Positions 46,125-54,737 of a stretch of 64,000 nucleotides of DNA are shown piece by piece. The translations under genes were made by a program, and so were the position numbers. Every line of letters begins with the position of its first letter. The first letter of the stretch is position 1. Source of the stretch: JARYLZ01 sp964388275 (lineage in GTDB: Bacteria; Bacteroidota; Ignavibacteria; SZUA-365); NCBI GenBank assembly GCA_964388275.1, contig CAYLZD010000020.1, forward strand, positions 11,120 to 75,119. Reading direction: 5' to 3'. The notes under the pieces were generated by a model. That model did not search any database. It saw only the letters and a list, made by a program, of their open reading frames with translations, and had not been told where the DNA came from.

Positions 46125-47206
46125 ACGGCGAGCTGTTGACAGGCATAGGCGCCATGCGGAAGCAATCCATTACCGCGGCCCGAAATCCGGAAAGAAGTGC
46201 GGTAGCATCGCGCGTGTGGTTCGTCATCGCCCTGTTGACCTTTCTCGCGGTTTCCCTGGAAGCGCAGCCCGGCGGCAGAGCCGGAGCGTTTACGCGCCTC
46301 GGTTTCGGCGCGAGGGGACAGGGCATGGGCAACGCTCTAACGGCGGTCAACACCGGGCACATTACAACCGTGTACAATCCGGCTCTTTCGCCCTTTCAGA
46401 AGAGCAGGCTTCTTTACGGCAGCTACGGCATGCTCGCTCTCGACCGCAAGCTGAACCAGATCTGTTACATTCAACCGATACGCATCGAGAAAAAGGGCGC
46501 GAACAAATACGCCGAGGATCCCGACGCGCAATCCCTGGCCGGCGTTTCGGCAGGCTGGATCAACGCCGGGGACGCGGACGTTCAAGGATACGACAGCGAC
46601 GGATTCAAAACCGAAATGCTCAGCGTATTCGAGAACCAGTTCTACCTGAATTTCGGCACTCGCTTCAGCGAGAGACTCTCGGTGGGTTTCAACGCGAAGT
46701 TCTATTACTCCGGCCTGTATCGCGACGTGACAAGCTCCGGTTTCGGAATAGATCTGGGAGCGCTTTATCAGTTGGCGGATGGCCTGACCGTGGCCGTTGT
46801 CCTGCAGGATCTTCTCACGAAGTACAAATGGGATACCGGGAAGCTCTACGGTCCCGAGCAGGGACGCGCCACTGAAGACGCTTTTCCCCTGATCACGCGC
46901 CTGGGCGCGGCTTACATGATTGACCTCATGGGAGGCCTCCTTATCGCCGCCGATATGGAGCTGTTCGACGGCGGCGCGCCGCTTGCCCGGATAGGAGGAG
47001 AACTGCGCCTGGCGGAGCAGTTCTCCGTCCGCGCCGGCGCCGACCGCATCGATCTGGGAGGTTCCGGAATCGACGCCAGGCCTTCCGCGGGCGTCTCATT
47101 CTCGCAGCCGGTCGCGTCATTGCGCCCGGAAATACAGTATGCCTTCATTCTCGAGCCCGTTGCGCCGTCGCCCACTCATGTGCTTTCGTTCTTACTTTCG
47201 TTCTGA
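46121..47206 (+). CDS. PorV/PorQ family outer-membrane protein (copy 1)
   Basis: A 361-residue barrel protein. After the signal segment (VWFVIALLTFLAVSLEAQ, unusually far in at about 28-47) comes the family opening FTRLGFGARGQGMGNALTAV and YNPALSPF. PorV and PorQ carry T9SS cargo from the translocon to the attachment complex in Porphyromonas. The start at 46121 overlaps the upstream gene by ATGA; the ATG at 46154 would give a more normal signal peptide and cannot be excluded. The product of the adjacent tandem gene is a diverged relative. Family placement is good, T9SS role is inference. Confidence 0.8.
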   Translation: MNGELLTGIGAMRKQSITAARNPERSAVASRVWFVIALLTFLAVSLEAQPGGRAGAFTRLGFGARGQGMGNALTAVNTGHITTVYNPALSPFQKSRLLYGSYGMLALDRKLNQICYIQPIRIEKKGANKYAEDPDAQSLAGVSAGWINAGDADVQGYDSDGFKTEMLSVFENQFYLNFGTRFSERLSVGFNAKFYYSGLYRDVTSSGFGIDLGALYQLADGLTVAVVLQDLLTKYKWDTGKLYGPEQGRATEDAFPLITRLGAAYMIDLMGGLLIAADMELFDGGAPLARIGGELRLAEQFSVRAGADRIDLGGSGIDARPSAGVSFSQPVASLRPEIQYAFILEPVAPSPTHVLSFLLSF

Positions 47207-47207
47207 C

Positions 47208-48131
47208 ATGAAGATTCATAGAAGATTATTTGCATCCGCATTTTTAATCCTGCTGCCCGCCGCTTTCTCATCGGCACAACCCGGCGGCACGGGCATGGCA
47301 TTCCTTCGCAACGGCGTCGGCGCCAGAGCAGTGGCGATGGGGGAGACCGGCGTCGCTGGATCCTCATTCGGAGAAGTTCTCTATTACAATCCGGCAATGG
47401 CGGCTGTATCGGGAAACTCCTCGCTGACCATCATGCACCAGCAGGCGGTGCAGGACCTTCATTCGCAATATCTCGGCGCTGTTGCCGCATTGGACGGCTG
47501 GTCGCTGGGATTGCACATACACCTCGCGAGCATTGAGGATATCGAGGCGCGCGCTCTGCCGGGAGACCCGGAAGGCATGTTCACGTCCCGCAATTTCTCC
47601 CTGGGATTCACCGCCGCGTATCGACTGACCGAGAGGATATCCCTGGGCGCCAACGCCAAATTTCTTTTTGAAAAAATCTATGTGGACGATGCGAGCGGAT
47701 ACGCGTTCGATCTCGGCATTCGAGCGCTCCCGTTCGGTCAAGGACCGCTGGAGAGCCTGTCCTTCGGCGTCGCCGTCTCAAACCTGGGCGCAATGAGCGA
47801 TTTGAAGACCGTGTCTACCAAACTGCCTGTCCTGATTCGGGGCGGCTTCGCATATGATTTGCCCATCGAGACAGGCCGGGCGAAAATTTCGGCGGCCGCC
47901 GAGGGCGTCTACCATCCTTCCGACGAGAGATTCAGGGCGCATCTCGGGGCGGAAGCGAGTTATGACGAACTTCTCGCCCTGCGGGTCGGATATCAGACCG
48001 GTTTCGACATCAAGGGATTTTCCGCCGGAGTCGGTTTCATCCTCTCCCCCGCGCGCTTCGATTACGCTTTCGTGCCCTACAGCGAGAACTTCGGGACGGC
48101 GCATTCCTTTTCGGTGTCGCTCATCTTTTAA
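47208..48131 (+). CDS. PorV/PorQ family outer-membrane protein (copy 2)
   Basis: A 307-residue barrel with signal peptide MKIHRRLFASAFLILLPAAFSSAQ and the family opening FLRNGVGARAVAMGETGVAG and YYNPAMAA, then repeated amphipathic strands such as LSFGVAVSNLGAM and GGFAYDLP, ending in aromatic FSVSLIF. It starts one base after the stop of copy 1. Similar small proteins of about 300 residues are widespread in Ignavibacteria-type genomes. The longer frame from 47139 lies inside copy 1. Two tandem copies suggest specialised partners for the neighbouring cargo. Confidence 0.82.
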   Translation: MKIHRRLFASAFLILLPAAFSSAQPGGTGMAFLRNGVGARAVAMGETGVAGSSFGEVLYYNPAMAAVSGNSSLTIMHQQAVQDLHSQYLGAVAALDGWSLGLHIHLASIEDIEARALPGDPEGMFTSRNFSLGFTAAYRLTERISLGANAKFLFEKIYVDDASGYAFDLGIRALPFGQGPLESLSFGVAVSNLGAMSDLKTVSTKLPVLIRGGFAYDLPIETGRAKISAAAEGVYHPSDERFRAHLGAEASYDELLALRVGYQTGFDIKGFSAGVGFILSPARFDYAFVPYSENFGTAHSFSVSLIF

Positions 48132-48152
48132 CTTGTCGCCGCGACGTTTCAC

Positions 48153-49289
48153 ATGCGCGCGCGCATCGGCATTGCGGTAGTCGGCGACGTCAGGCGCGAT
48201 TCACGCTGTCTGCGCATGGCCCGCACGCTGGCGGAGGCCTACGAAACGACGGTTTATTCGCTGGGAGATGAAGCGGAGAGTTTTTCGGACGGCCAGGTCC
48301 GTCATATCGTTCTGCCCCGTGCGGACGCATCGGATCTGCGGGCCTCGCTCCGCGCGTTCTGGAAGGAGAATCCGGGCGGGAGGGGCGGATCAGCGGACAT
48401 CTGGCTGGCCGGCGACCTCTACTCGCTGCCTCTGGCTTCGCGCATGGCCCGGCGTCAAAGAGCCGCGCTGCTGTATGATTCGCGCGAACTGTATCCCTAC
48501 ATCGCAGCCCTGTCCGGCCGGCCTATCAGCCGGTTCTACTGGCGCTGGATGGAACGGCTGCACGCCGGTCGCGCCTCGGTGATCTTCGCGGTGAACGACT
48601 CGATTGCGGAGCGCCTGAGGAGGCGCTACCCACGCATTCCGGTCGAAGTGCTGCGCAATTACCCGGATTGGGAAAGACCGGAGAAGGCGCGGGATCTGAG
48701 AAGTTTGTTCGGCATTCCTGACTCGGCAGTGATACTTCTCTCGCAGGGCGGTCTGCAGCGCGGAAGGGGAGGGGAAGCTTGCCTGCGCGCATTGCTACGT
48801 CTGGATAACTGCGCGCTCGTGTTTCTCGGCTCCGGCGCCGAGGAAGCCGGATTGAGATCGCTCGCATCCGAACTGGGTGTGGGTGAGAGGGCGCATTTTC
48901 ACACCGCGGCGACGGCGGAGGAACTGCCTTCCTACACGACCGCGGCGGATATAGGACTCTGCATCATAGAGAACCTGGGTGAGAGCTACTATCTATCGTT
49001 GCCGAACAAGCTTTTCGAGTATGCCGCCGCCGGTCTCCCGGTCGTCGCCAGCGACTTTCCGGAAATCCGCAAAGTCGTGCTCGGCGAGAAACTGGGCCTG
49101 CTTGTGGATCCGGGCGATGAGAACGCGCTGGCCGACGCCCTCAGACATCTCGTGGAAGATGCGCGCGCTCGCGACCATTTCCGGGCCAACGCGATCCGCG
49201 CCTCCGCCCGCCTGAACTGGAGTACGGAAGGCGCCCGCCTGCTGGTCACGACCGCGGATTTGCTCCGCCGCCGGGCATCGATCCGATGA
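48153..49289 (+). CDS. Glycosyltransferase family 4 protein
   Basis: A 378-residue GT-B glycosyltransferase. The N-terminal half has ARIGIAVVGDVRRDSR and the ALLYDSRELYPY region of GT4 enzymes; the C-terminal half has LLSQGGLQRGRGG and ESYYLSLPNKLFEYAAAGLP, carrying the nucleotide-sugar EX7E-like motif. It transfers a sugar in the cytoplasm onto an unknown acceptor. It follows the barrel pair after 21 bases and may belong to the operon, which would fit glycosylation of surface material; not proven. It converges with the DUF2520 gene. Confidence 0.85.
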   Translation: MRARIGIAVVGDVRRDSRCLRMARTLAEAYETTVYSLGDEAESFSDGQVRHIVLPRADASDLRASLRAFWKENPGGRGGSADIWLAGDLYSLPLASRMARRQRAALLYDSRELYPYIAALSGRPISRFYWRWMERLHAGRASVIFAVNDSIAERLRRRYPRIPVEVLRNYPDWERPEKARDLRSLFGIPDSAVILLSQGGLQRGRGGEACLRALLRLDNCALVFLGSGAEEAGLRSLASELGVGERAHFHTAATAEELPSYTTAADIGLCIIENLGESYYLSLPNKLFEYAAAGLPVVASDFPEIRKVVLGEKLGLLVDPGDENALADALRHLVEDARARDHFRANAIRASARLNWSTEGARLLVTTADLLRRRASIR

Positions 49290-49304
49290 GCCGGGAGCCG
49301 GCTG

Positions 49305-50186
49305 TCAGCCCGGCGCGGTTTCGTCGTCTCCGATGGCTTCGAGCAGCATCGCTTCCTTTGTTTCCGGCAGCTTGGCGAGTCTGACAGAGCGCAGCACCAG
49401 CTCGCGGTACAGATCGACCAGCCCGGGAACATACTCGCGCTGGAGTTCGAGATGCTTGCGGATGGTATCCGCGTCTCCTCGGGCAACCGGGCCGGTCAGC
49501 GCAGCTCGCGGCGAATTCTGTTCTATGCCGTTAAGGACTCCCAAGATCATCGGCGCCAGATGCTCGAAGGCGCCGCCGTCAGTGGACTCCTCAAGCAGGT
49601 CGAGGGATTCCGCTATAAGCGAAGTAATGAAATTACCGGCGAAAACACAGGCGAGATGATACAGGGGCTTCAGCTCCTTTCTCACCATGATCGGCTTCCA
49701 GCCGAGAAAATCCGCGAACTCCCGGCCCGAGGCGAGGAAATCTCCGTTCCCTTCGAGCCCGCAACCGATCCCTTCAATCCTCGAGATGTCGACATAGTAA
49801 GATGGAAAAGACTGAATAGGATGCATGGATCCGATGATTGCTCCCCGAGAGGCGAGGGGCAGAAGCTCGTCGGCGGTCCTGATGCCGGAAGTGTGGGCGA
49901 CGAAGACGCCGTCGAGTGGGTGATCGATGCGGGATAATTCTTCCGCGGCGCCTGAAATTTCGCCGTCCTGCACACAGATTATGAAACAGCGCGGGACGCT
50001 TTTCAGAGCTCCGGGCGAAGGCGAGAAGCCATCGGCGAATACCGCGGAGCGCGCTCTTTCCAGCTTCATCTCGTCCCGGTCGACAACGGCCGACACCGTC
50101 AAGCCCCGGCTGTAAAGGAAGCGGCTGATCGTGCATCCGACATTGCCGGCGCCGATCACGCAGACTCTGTGATAGAATGGAATCAC
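49305..50186 (-). CDS. Rossmann-fold/DUF2520 dehydrogenase-like protein
   Basis: A 293-residue protein with an N-terminal NAD(P)-binding motif GAGNVGCTISRFL at about 12-24, SMHPIQSFP near 125, and a C-terminal helical DUF2520 domain with HLACVFAGNF and NGIEQNSPRAALTGPVARGD. It resembles proline reductases and 6-phosphogluconate dehydrogenases in layout, but the substrate is unknown. It overlaps amrB by four bases and is therefore the third gene of the amrA-amrB unit. Homologues are widespread in Bacteroidota. Confidence 0.85.
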   Translation of the reverse strand: MIPFYHRVCVIGAGNVGCTISRFLYSRGLTVSAVVDRDEMKLERARSAVFADGFSPSPGALKSVPRCFIICVQDGEISGAAEELSRIDHPLDGVFVAHTSGIRTADELLPLASRGAIIGSMHPIQSFPSYYVDISRIEGIGCGLEGNGDFLASGREFADFLGWKPIMVRKELKPLYHLACVFAGNFITSLIAESLDLLEESTDGGAFEHLAPMILGVLNGIEQNSPRAALTGPVARGDADTIRKHLELQREYVPGLVDLYRELVLRSVRLAKLPETKEAMLLEAIGDDETAPG

Positions 50187-51034
50187 CGCGGCCCTCCTTC
50201 GTCCGCCGCGCCCCGCAGGAAAGCCGCGGACAGATAACCGACTACTTTTGATCTGTCCCCGCTCGCGTCGCCCGAGTTCGAGGTGCGGAGTATGAGCGCC
50301 TTGTCCGCTCCGAGCAGCATGGCCGCGTGCATCACGGCACAGACCGGGCCTCCGCCGCAGGCTTCGGTCCTGTGAGCCGACAGGTCCTTGAGCAGTCCGG
50401 ATACGGACATCCCGAGTATATGCCGCTCGGCGATAGCATCGAGCCGGCGCGCCTCGGAGTCGTCGTGCATATGCGAAAGGTCGGACGAGGCGATGAGGAT
50501 CGTTTCATCCCCACCGGCCGACTCGGCGAGTATGCGGCCCAGCATGAGGCACATTTCCCCGCCCTGATCGCCCATGCAAACCGGCAGGATGCGCGCGTCG
50601 GGATTCACTCTTTGCAGGAAAGGCAAGTGGACTTCGATGGCATGCTCGCCTCGATGTCCGAAACACGACGGCGTCAGCAGGCCTTTGTTGCGAAGCAGGC
50701 GGTTCCGCATGTCCGCGTCCACCTCCACTATTCCGAGAGGCGTTCGGTAAGCGTCGCCGTCGTAAATCGATATGCCGTTGAAACTCTCGCAGTGGCTCGG
50801 GGCAACGATGACGGCCGTGTTGAAGCGGCGCCGGCGCAACAGTGCATAGGCCGCGCCCGCGGTCCTGCCTGAATAGATGTAACCCGCGTGCGGAGCGACC
50901 AATCCCAGCACGGTTCCCTGAAGAACGGCCTGCTCCTGTTCTTCAAGGAAGGCGTCGACCTGCAGCGCCAGAAGCGTCGGGTCCGAGGGATAGAATCTGC
51001 CGCTGACGGCGGGTGGGCGTATCCGCATCATCAT
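50183..51034 (-). CDS. amrB: MEMO1-family protein, AmmeMemoRadiSam system protein B
   Basis: A 283-residue member of the Memo family, related to class III dioxygenases. Typical are GRFYPSDP, VAPHAGYIYSGRTAG, PSHCESFNGISIYDGD, GHRGEHAIEVHLPFLQ and SSDLSHMHDD, giving a metal site of histidines. In bacteria it pairs with an AMMECR1 protein and a radical-SAM enzyme of unknown reaction; here the first is adjacent, the last is missing. Three ATG codons in a row at 51026-51034 serve as the start; it overlaps amrA by four bases. Confidence 0.93.
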   Translation of the reverse strand: MMMRIRPPAVSGRFYPSDPTLLALQVDAFLEEQEQAVLQGTVLGLVAPHAGYIYSGRTAGAAYALLRRRRFNTAVIVAPSHCESFNGISIYDGDAYRTPLGIVEVDADMRNRLLRNKGLLTPSCFGHRGEHAIEVHLPFLQRVNPDARILPVCMGDQGGEMCLMLGRILAESAGGDETILIASSDLSHMHDDSEARRLDAIAERHILGMSVSGLLKDLSAHRTEACGGGPVCAVMHAAMLLGADKALILRTSNSGDASGDRSKVVGYLSAAFLRGAADEGGPR

Positions 51035-51630
51035 GCTTCTCCAGCAGTCGCGATACCGTTTCTTTCAATGCCGGACAGCACTCTCGCTCCGAAGCGATGC
51101 AGGCGCGTTTCGGGTTGGCGCCAGGCGTGATCCGGCAGTCCGGCCTTCCTGCAAGCCGCGCAGAGAAACTGCTCCTGATCCCAACCTTGTTCGGTGGCCA
51201 CCTTGGGCAGCAGCAGCCCCCGGCGCATGCCCTTTTCGACCAGGATGCCGTGTTTTCCGACGACGATTTCGGTTGGAGAAACGAAGGGCGACATCGGTTC
51301 CAGCAGGGTTATCTCGAAGCGCATGAGCTTCAGCTCCGTCGAAAGCAGGGGCTCGAAGCGCAGATCGCGTGATGCTGCGTCGCCCGCCGCTCGCAGAACC
51401 GCGCCACCCAGAGGCATGGCGGGATCAAGCACTCCAAGGCAACCCCGGAGTTTTTCGTCCACGTAAATCGTGACGAAAACTCCATTGTGCGGCAACATAT
51501 CGACCTCGGACTTGAGGATCTCCATTGCGCTCGTCAGGCGTCGCGAGGCCGCGGCGCCTGAGGCGGCTTGCGATATTGCCAGACCCGCCAGTTGAACCAG
51601 GCTTTTCAGTTCATCTTCCTTCATGTTCAA
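51031..51630 (-). CDS. amrA: AMMECR1-domain protein, AmmeMemoRadiSam system protein A
   Basis: A 199-residue AMMECR1 protein. The family hallmark LRGCLGVLDP is at about 60-69, followed by SRDLRFEPL and a C-terminal QEQFLCAACRKAGLPDHAW. Human AMMECR1 and archaeal relatives share the same core; function is unknown. It is the first gene of amrA-amrB-DUF2520, all joined by four-base overlaps. A minus-strand promoter of weaker fit (TTG-N20-TATGTTAC at 51690-51660) lies about 30 bases upstream. The ATG at 51624 is an alternative start. Confidence 0.93.
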   Translation of the reverse strand: MNMKEDELKSLVQLAGLAISQAASGAAASRRLTSAMEILKSEVDMLPHNGVFVTIYVDEKLRGCLGVLDPAMPLGGAVLRAAGDAASRDLRFEPLLSTELKLMRFEITLLEPMSPFVSPTEIVVGKHGILVEKGMRRGLLLPKVATEQGWDQEQFLCAACRKAGLPDHAWRQPETRLHRFGARVLSGIERNGIATAGEA

Positions 51631-51718
51631 TGAGGTTTATCGCCGGTGGCGTCCAAAAAGTAACATATCCATTTTCGCGCCTTTTCGCAATCCGCGGGAA
51701 AGGGCATGCAGATTTCGG

Positions 51719-51748
51719 TTGTTTATATTTTCACTTCGCTCTATTTTG
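51719..51748 (+). promoter_or_regulatory. Promoter of the 51755-51931 leader
   Basis: TTG (51719-51721), 20-base spacer, TATTTTG (51742-51748), the one-base-shorter box also seen before the ICMT-like gene. Predicted start point near 51755, about 250 bases ahead of the coding region. Confidence 0.55.
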
Positions 51749-51754
51749 AGACAA

Positions 51755-51931
51755 GGGCAGAGCGCCTGGAGTGACGATGCCCCGAAAACCGCGTAAAGCG
51801 GTCCGATATACGGCTGTAATTCGCTGATTACAGGAACGGCGGCTGCATTAAAACCCGGCGGGGTTCTATATCCCGCTTAGGATATCCATTAGCAGCACCT
51901 CTTCGGTCGCAGCCCGGCAGACGGGCTTTTT
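51755..51931 (+). ncRNA. Candidate structured leader RNA or small RNA
   Basis: A G/C-rich island of 177 bases between A/T-rich flanks. Successive hairpins: GGGCA (51755-51759)/TGCCC (51778-51782); ACCGC/GCGGT (51788-51802); CTGTAAT/ATTACAG (51814-51833); AACCC/GGGTT (51852-51865); ATATCC/GGATAT (51868-51885); and AGCCCG/CGGGCT with T5 (51911-51931). GGCTGC (51841-51846) can pair with GCAGCC (51909-51914), enclosing two hairpins and blocking the last stem. This is the layout of a riboswitch or attenuator but no known class is recognised. It may also be a free small RNA. Confidence 0.5.
51911..51931 (+). terminator. Terminator at the end of the leader RNA
   Basis: AGCCCG (51911-51916), five-base loop, CGGGCT (51922-51927), followed by TTTTA. 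It lies 76 bases before the ATG of the BNR-repeat gene and after no plus-strand gene, so it ends a leader or small RNA. Confidence 0.65.
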
Positions 51932-52006
51932 ATGTAAAAATCAAACAATCGAGAAATATCCAACGAATTCAATGAATTTCTTTCGCTCCTAAAGAGGATT
52001 TCCATC

Positions 52007-54628
52007 ATGAAAAGAACCTTACGAAAATTCATGTTACTGACGCTGTCAGCTCTATTCGCCCTCGCCTTGCCGGATATGACTTCGCTTTTACTGGGAACAG
52101 GCGATCAACAGTCCGCAGGCAAACGCCCTCGCCGCGCGGAAAGAGCGCCTCTCATGCGCGAGTACTTCTACGCGCAGAGGTTGTTCGGCTGTCCCGACGC
52201 CGACATTATCGGCCGCACCATGTATGAAGCCGAGAGGATGCGCATCGAGGAGAAGCGGCTGAACAAGGCCACGCTTCCGGGCAATATTTGGATAGAGGAG
52301 GGGCCGTGGAACATAGGCGGCCGCATGCGCGCCATCGCGGTGCATCCCTCGAATCCGAACGTCGTGTATGCCGGCGCCGCTTCAGGAGGCATCTGGAAAT
52401 CCAACGATTTCGGTGAAAACTGGCTTCCGATCGGCGACAACATTCCCATACTGCCGGTGGGCGCCATTGCGATCGATCCAAACAACCCGGCCCGCATCTA
52501 CGCCGGAACCGGCGAACCGGTGGCCGCCGGTTATCAGGGCGGGAGCTACGTAAACGGGCGCATCAACGCCTCGCCGGTCTGGAGCACGGGCGCCGGTGTG
52601 ATGCGTTCCGACGACGGCGGGCTCACATGGACGCAGAAAAGCTGGAACAGTCCGTTCGCCGTTCATAGAATCGCGGTGAGTCCGGACGGCGGAGACACGG
52701 TGTTCGCCGCGAGCATAAACGGTCTCTGGAAAACGACGAACGGCGGCGACAATTGGTCGCGCACGTCCACCGGAATAATAACCGACACCAAGATCAAGCC
52801 GGGCCAGTCCGGCCGCGTATATCTGGCTATCGGCAACGACGACGGCGACGGCGCGAACGGAGTGTACGTGTCCGATGCAGGCGGCCGCTCGTTCTCCTGG
52901 AGAAAGATCTCGGTCAATTTCCCGGCGCCGGATTCCTGCGGGCGCATTCTGCTCGACATATCACCCGCCGATCCCGACAGGATATACGCCGCCGTCGCGC
53001 GCAGCCACAAGACCCTCGCAACCCGTGATAACGACTTCCTTCTGCTCATGGTATCGACGAACGGCGGAGATACATGGGAGAGGAAGATCAACGCCATCAG
53101 CACAGGATTCCCCAACGGGCAGGCCTACTACGATCTCGCGCTGGCCGTCTCGCCGTCGGACCCGAACGTCGTGTTCCTCGGCGGCTTGGACGTGTATCGC
53201 AGCACCAACGGGGGCGGCAGCTTCGTGCGCATGACGCGCAGCGACGTCCCGTACACCGACTCCCGTTACGTGCACGTGGACATCCATCATTTCGCTTTCA
53301 AACCGGGCGATCCGAATACGATCATGGTCGCCAACGACGGGGGATTCAGCGTTTCGACGAATCTCGGCGTGGGCTGGTCGCGCCGCGTCAACAACCTGGG
53401 CACCGTCCAGTACTATTCCTGCAACTACGATCCGGGCAATCCGACATATTTCTTCGGCGGGACGCAGGACAACGGCACGCACGGGAAGTTCAGCAACGAC
53501 AACGCGGCCTGGTACGAGCTGTTCGGCGGAGACGGAGGCAGCGTCGTGGTGGATCCGGCGAAACCGACGGTCAGGTACGTGAACTCGCTGTACAGCAATC
53601 CCTCTGGAAGCGGATACATACGTCCGATAATCCGCCTCGGCGTCGGAAACGCCACGGTGCTGGGCACCGGACTCAACAGCGGAGAAAACGCCGACAGGTT
53701 CACCTGGGTGCCCCCTCTCATGTTCCATCCGACGGACAGGACTCGTCTGTACACGGCCACCCAGTACGTTTACACGATGCGGAATCCGGACGTCGGCACG
53801 AACCCGCGCTGGAACATCATCAGCCCAGAACTCGGACTCATAGTCACCAGGCTCGCCGTGGCGCCTTCACAGACGGATCGGATGTACGCGGTCACATCCA
53901 ACGGCTGGGCATGGGTGACCAACAACGTCACGTCGACCTCGCCGACCTGGACCCGCGTCATCACCGGACTGCCGTCGCGTTGGCTGACCGACCTAGCCAT
54001 CGACGGAAGCAACGCGGATCTCGCATATGTGACAGCGTCCGGCTACGGAGCCGGACACGTGTTCAAGACCACGAACGCGGGACAGGCCTGGACCAACATC
54101 AGCTCGAATCTGCCGGACCTTCCCGCCAACGCGATAGAAATATCCCGGTCCGATCCGAACACGCTTTTTGTCGCGACCGATATCGGCGTCTACTACACGG
54201 TGAACGGCGGCGCGTCCTGGCAGAGATTCGGCGACGGCCTGCCGAATGCCATCGTTTACGACATGGTGCTGACACCGCAGAACAAACTCCTCGCCGGCAC
54301 TTTCGGCAGGGGCATGTGGACGACGGACGCTGTGGTCTCGGCCGGAGACCTGCCGCAGGCGGGAGCTATATCTCTCGGACAGTGCTACCCGTCGGCCGCG
54401 CGCTTGTCCACGACGATACCGTTCTCGCTCACGCGCCGGGCTTCCCTGTCCCTGAAGCTGTACGACGTCAATGGACGCTTCGTCAAGGCGCTCGGCGAAG
54501 GAAGCTTCGGTGCCGGCAATCATTCGATCGACGCGCGTGTCGCGGATCTGGCGCCGGGAATGTACTACTATCGGCTGACGGCGGGCGGTGGTTTTGAGCA
54601 GACCCGCAAGATGCTGGTCGTCCGCTGA
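52007..54628 (+). CDS. T9SS-sorted BNR/VPS10-like repeat protein (paralogue 1)
   Basis: An 873-residue exported protein. A signal segment (FMLLTLSALFALALPDM) is followed by a linker and a helical part (YFYAQRLFGCPD). Around nine Asp-box repeats follow from residue 105 to 780, such as SDDGGLTWTQKSW, TNGGDNWSRTS, STNGGDTWERK, TTNAGQAWTNI and TVNGGASWQRF, as in sortilin-type ten-bladed propellers. The C-terminal domain (LYDVNGRFVKAL, LAPGMYYYRLTAGG, ending KMLVVR) is a T9SS type A signal. AGAGGA at about 51993 serves as ribosome site. Function likely surface adhesion or glycan handling; not proven. It shares domain order with its downstream neighbour. Confidence 0.85.
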   Translation: MKRTLRKFMLLTLSALFALALPDMTSLLLGTGDQQSAGKRPRRAERAPLMREYFYAQRLFGCPDADIIGRTMYEAERMRIEEKRLNKATLPGNIWIEEGPWNIGGRMRAIAVHPSNPNVVYAGAASGGIWKSNDFGENWLPIGDNIPILPVGAIAIDPNNPARIYAGTGEPVAAGYQGGSYVNGRINASPVWSTGAGVMRSDDGGLTWTQKSWNSPFAVHRIAVSPDGGDTVFAASINGLWKTTNGGDNWSRTSTGIITDTKIKPGQSGRVYLAIGNDDGDGANGVYVSDAGGRSFSWRKISVNFPAPDSCGRILLDISPADPDRIYAAVARSHKTLATRDNDFLLLMVSTNGGDTWERKINAISTGFPNGQAYYDLALAVSPSDPNVVFLGGLDVYRSTNGGGSFVRMTRSDVPYTDSRYVHVDIHHFAFKPGDPNTIMVANDGGFSVSTNLGVGWSRRVNNLGTVQYYSCNYDPGNPTYFFGGTQDNGTHGKFSNDNAAWYELFGGDGGSVVVDPAKPTVRYVNSLYSNPSGSGYIRPIIRLGVGNATVLGTGLNSGENADRFTWVPPLMFHPTDRTRLYTATQYVYTMRNPDVGTNPRWNIISPELGLIVTRLAVAPSQTDRMYAVTSNGWAWVTNNVTSTSPTWTRVITGLPSRWLTDLAIDGSNADLAYVTASGYGAGHVFKTTNAGQAWTNISSNLPDLPANAIEISRSDPNTLFVATDIGVYYTVNGGASWQRFGDGLPNAIVYDMVLTPQNKLLAGTFGRGMWTTDAVVSAGDLPQAGAISLGQCYPSAARLSTTIPFSLTRRASLSLKLYDVNGRFVKALGEGSFGAGNHSIDARVADLAPGMYYYRLTAGGGFEQTRKMLVVR

Positions 54629-54647
54629 ACGGCACGAAACATTTGCC

Positions 54648-54688
54648 GGCCCTGTCTTACCGGTCGCTCGTGAAAGCGGCGCAGGGCC
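54648..54688 (+). other. Hairpin between the BNR paralogues
   Basis: GGCCCTG (54648-54654) pairs with CAGGGCC (54682-54688), with an inner CGCT/AGCG stem. No T-run follows, so it is more likely a stabilising or processing element than a terminator. The rest of the 109-base gap has the ribosome site CAGGAG before the next ATG. Confidence 0.4.
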
Positions 54689-54737
54689 GCGAATAGCAAC
54701 CGCCGCGGCGGACCATGCAATTACAGGAGTGTGAACT

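Noticed and set aside
53074..54597. 507-codon plus-strand frame inside BNR paralogue 1
   Set aside because: Out-of-frame, arginine-rich translation; the paralogue and T9SS domain are in the other frame.
54701..54712. CCGCCGCGGCGG palindrome
   Set aside because: Twelve-base G/C palindromes are expected by chance in this composition; no repeat copies noticed.
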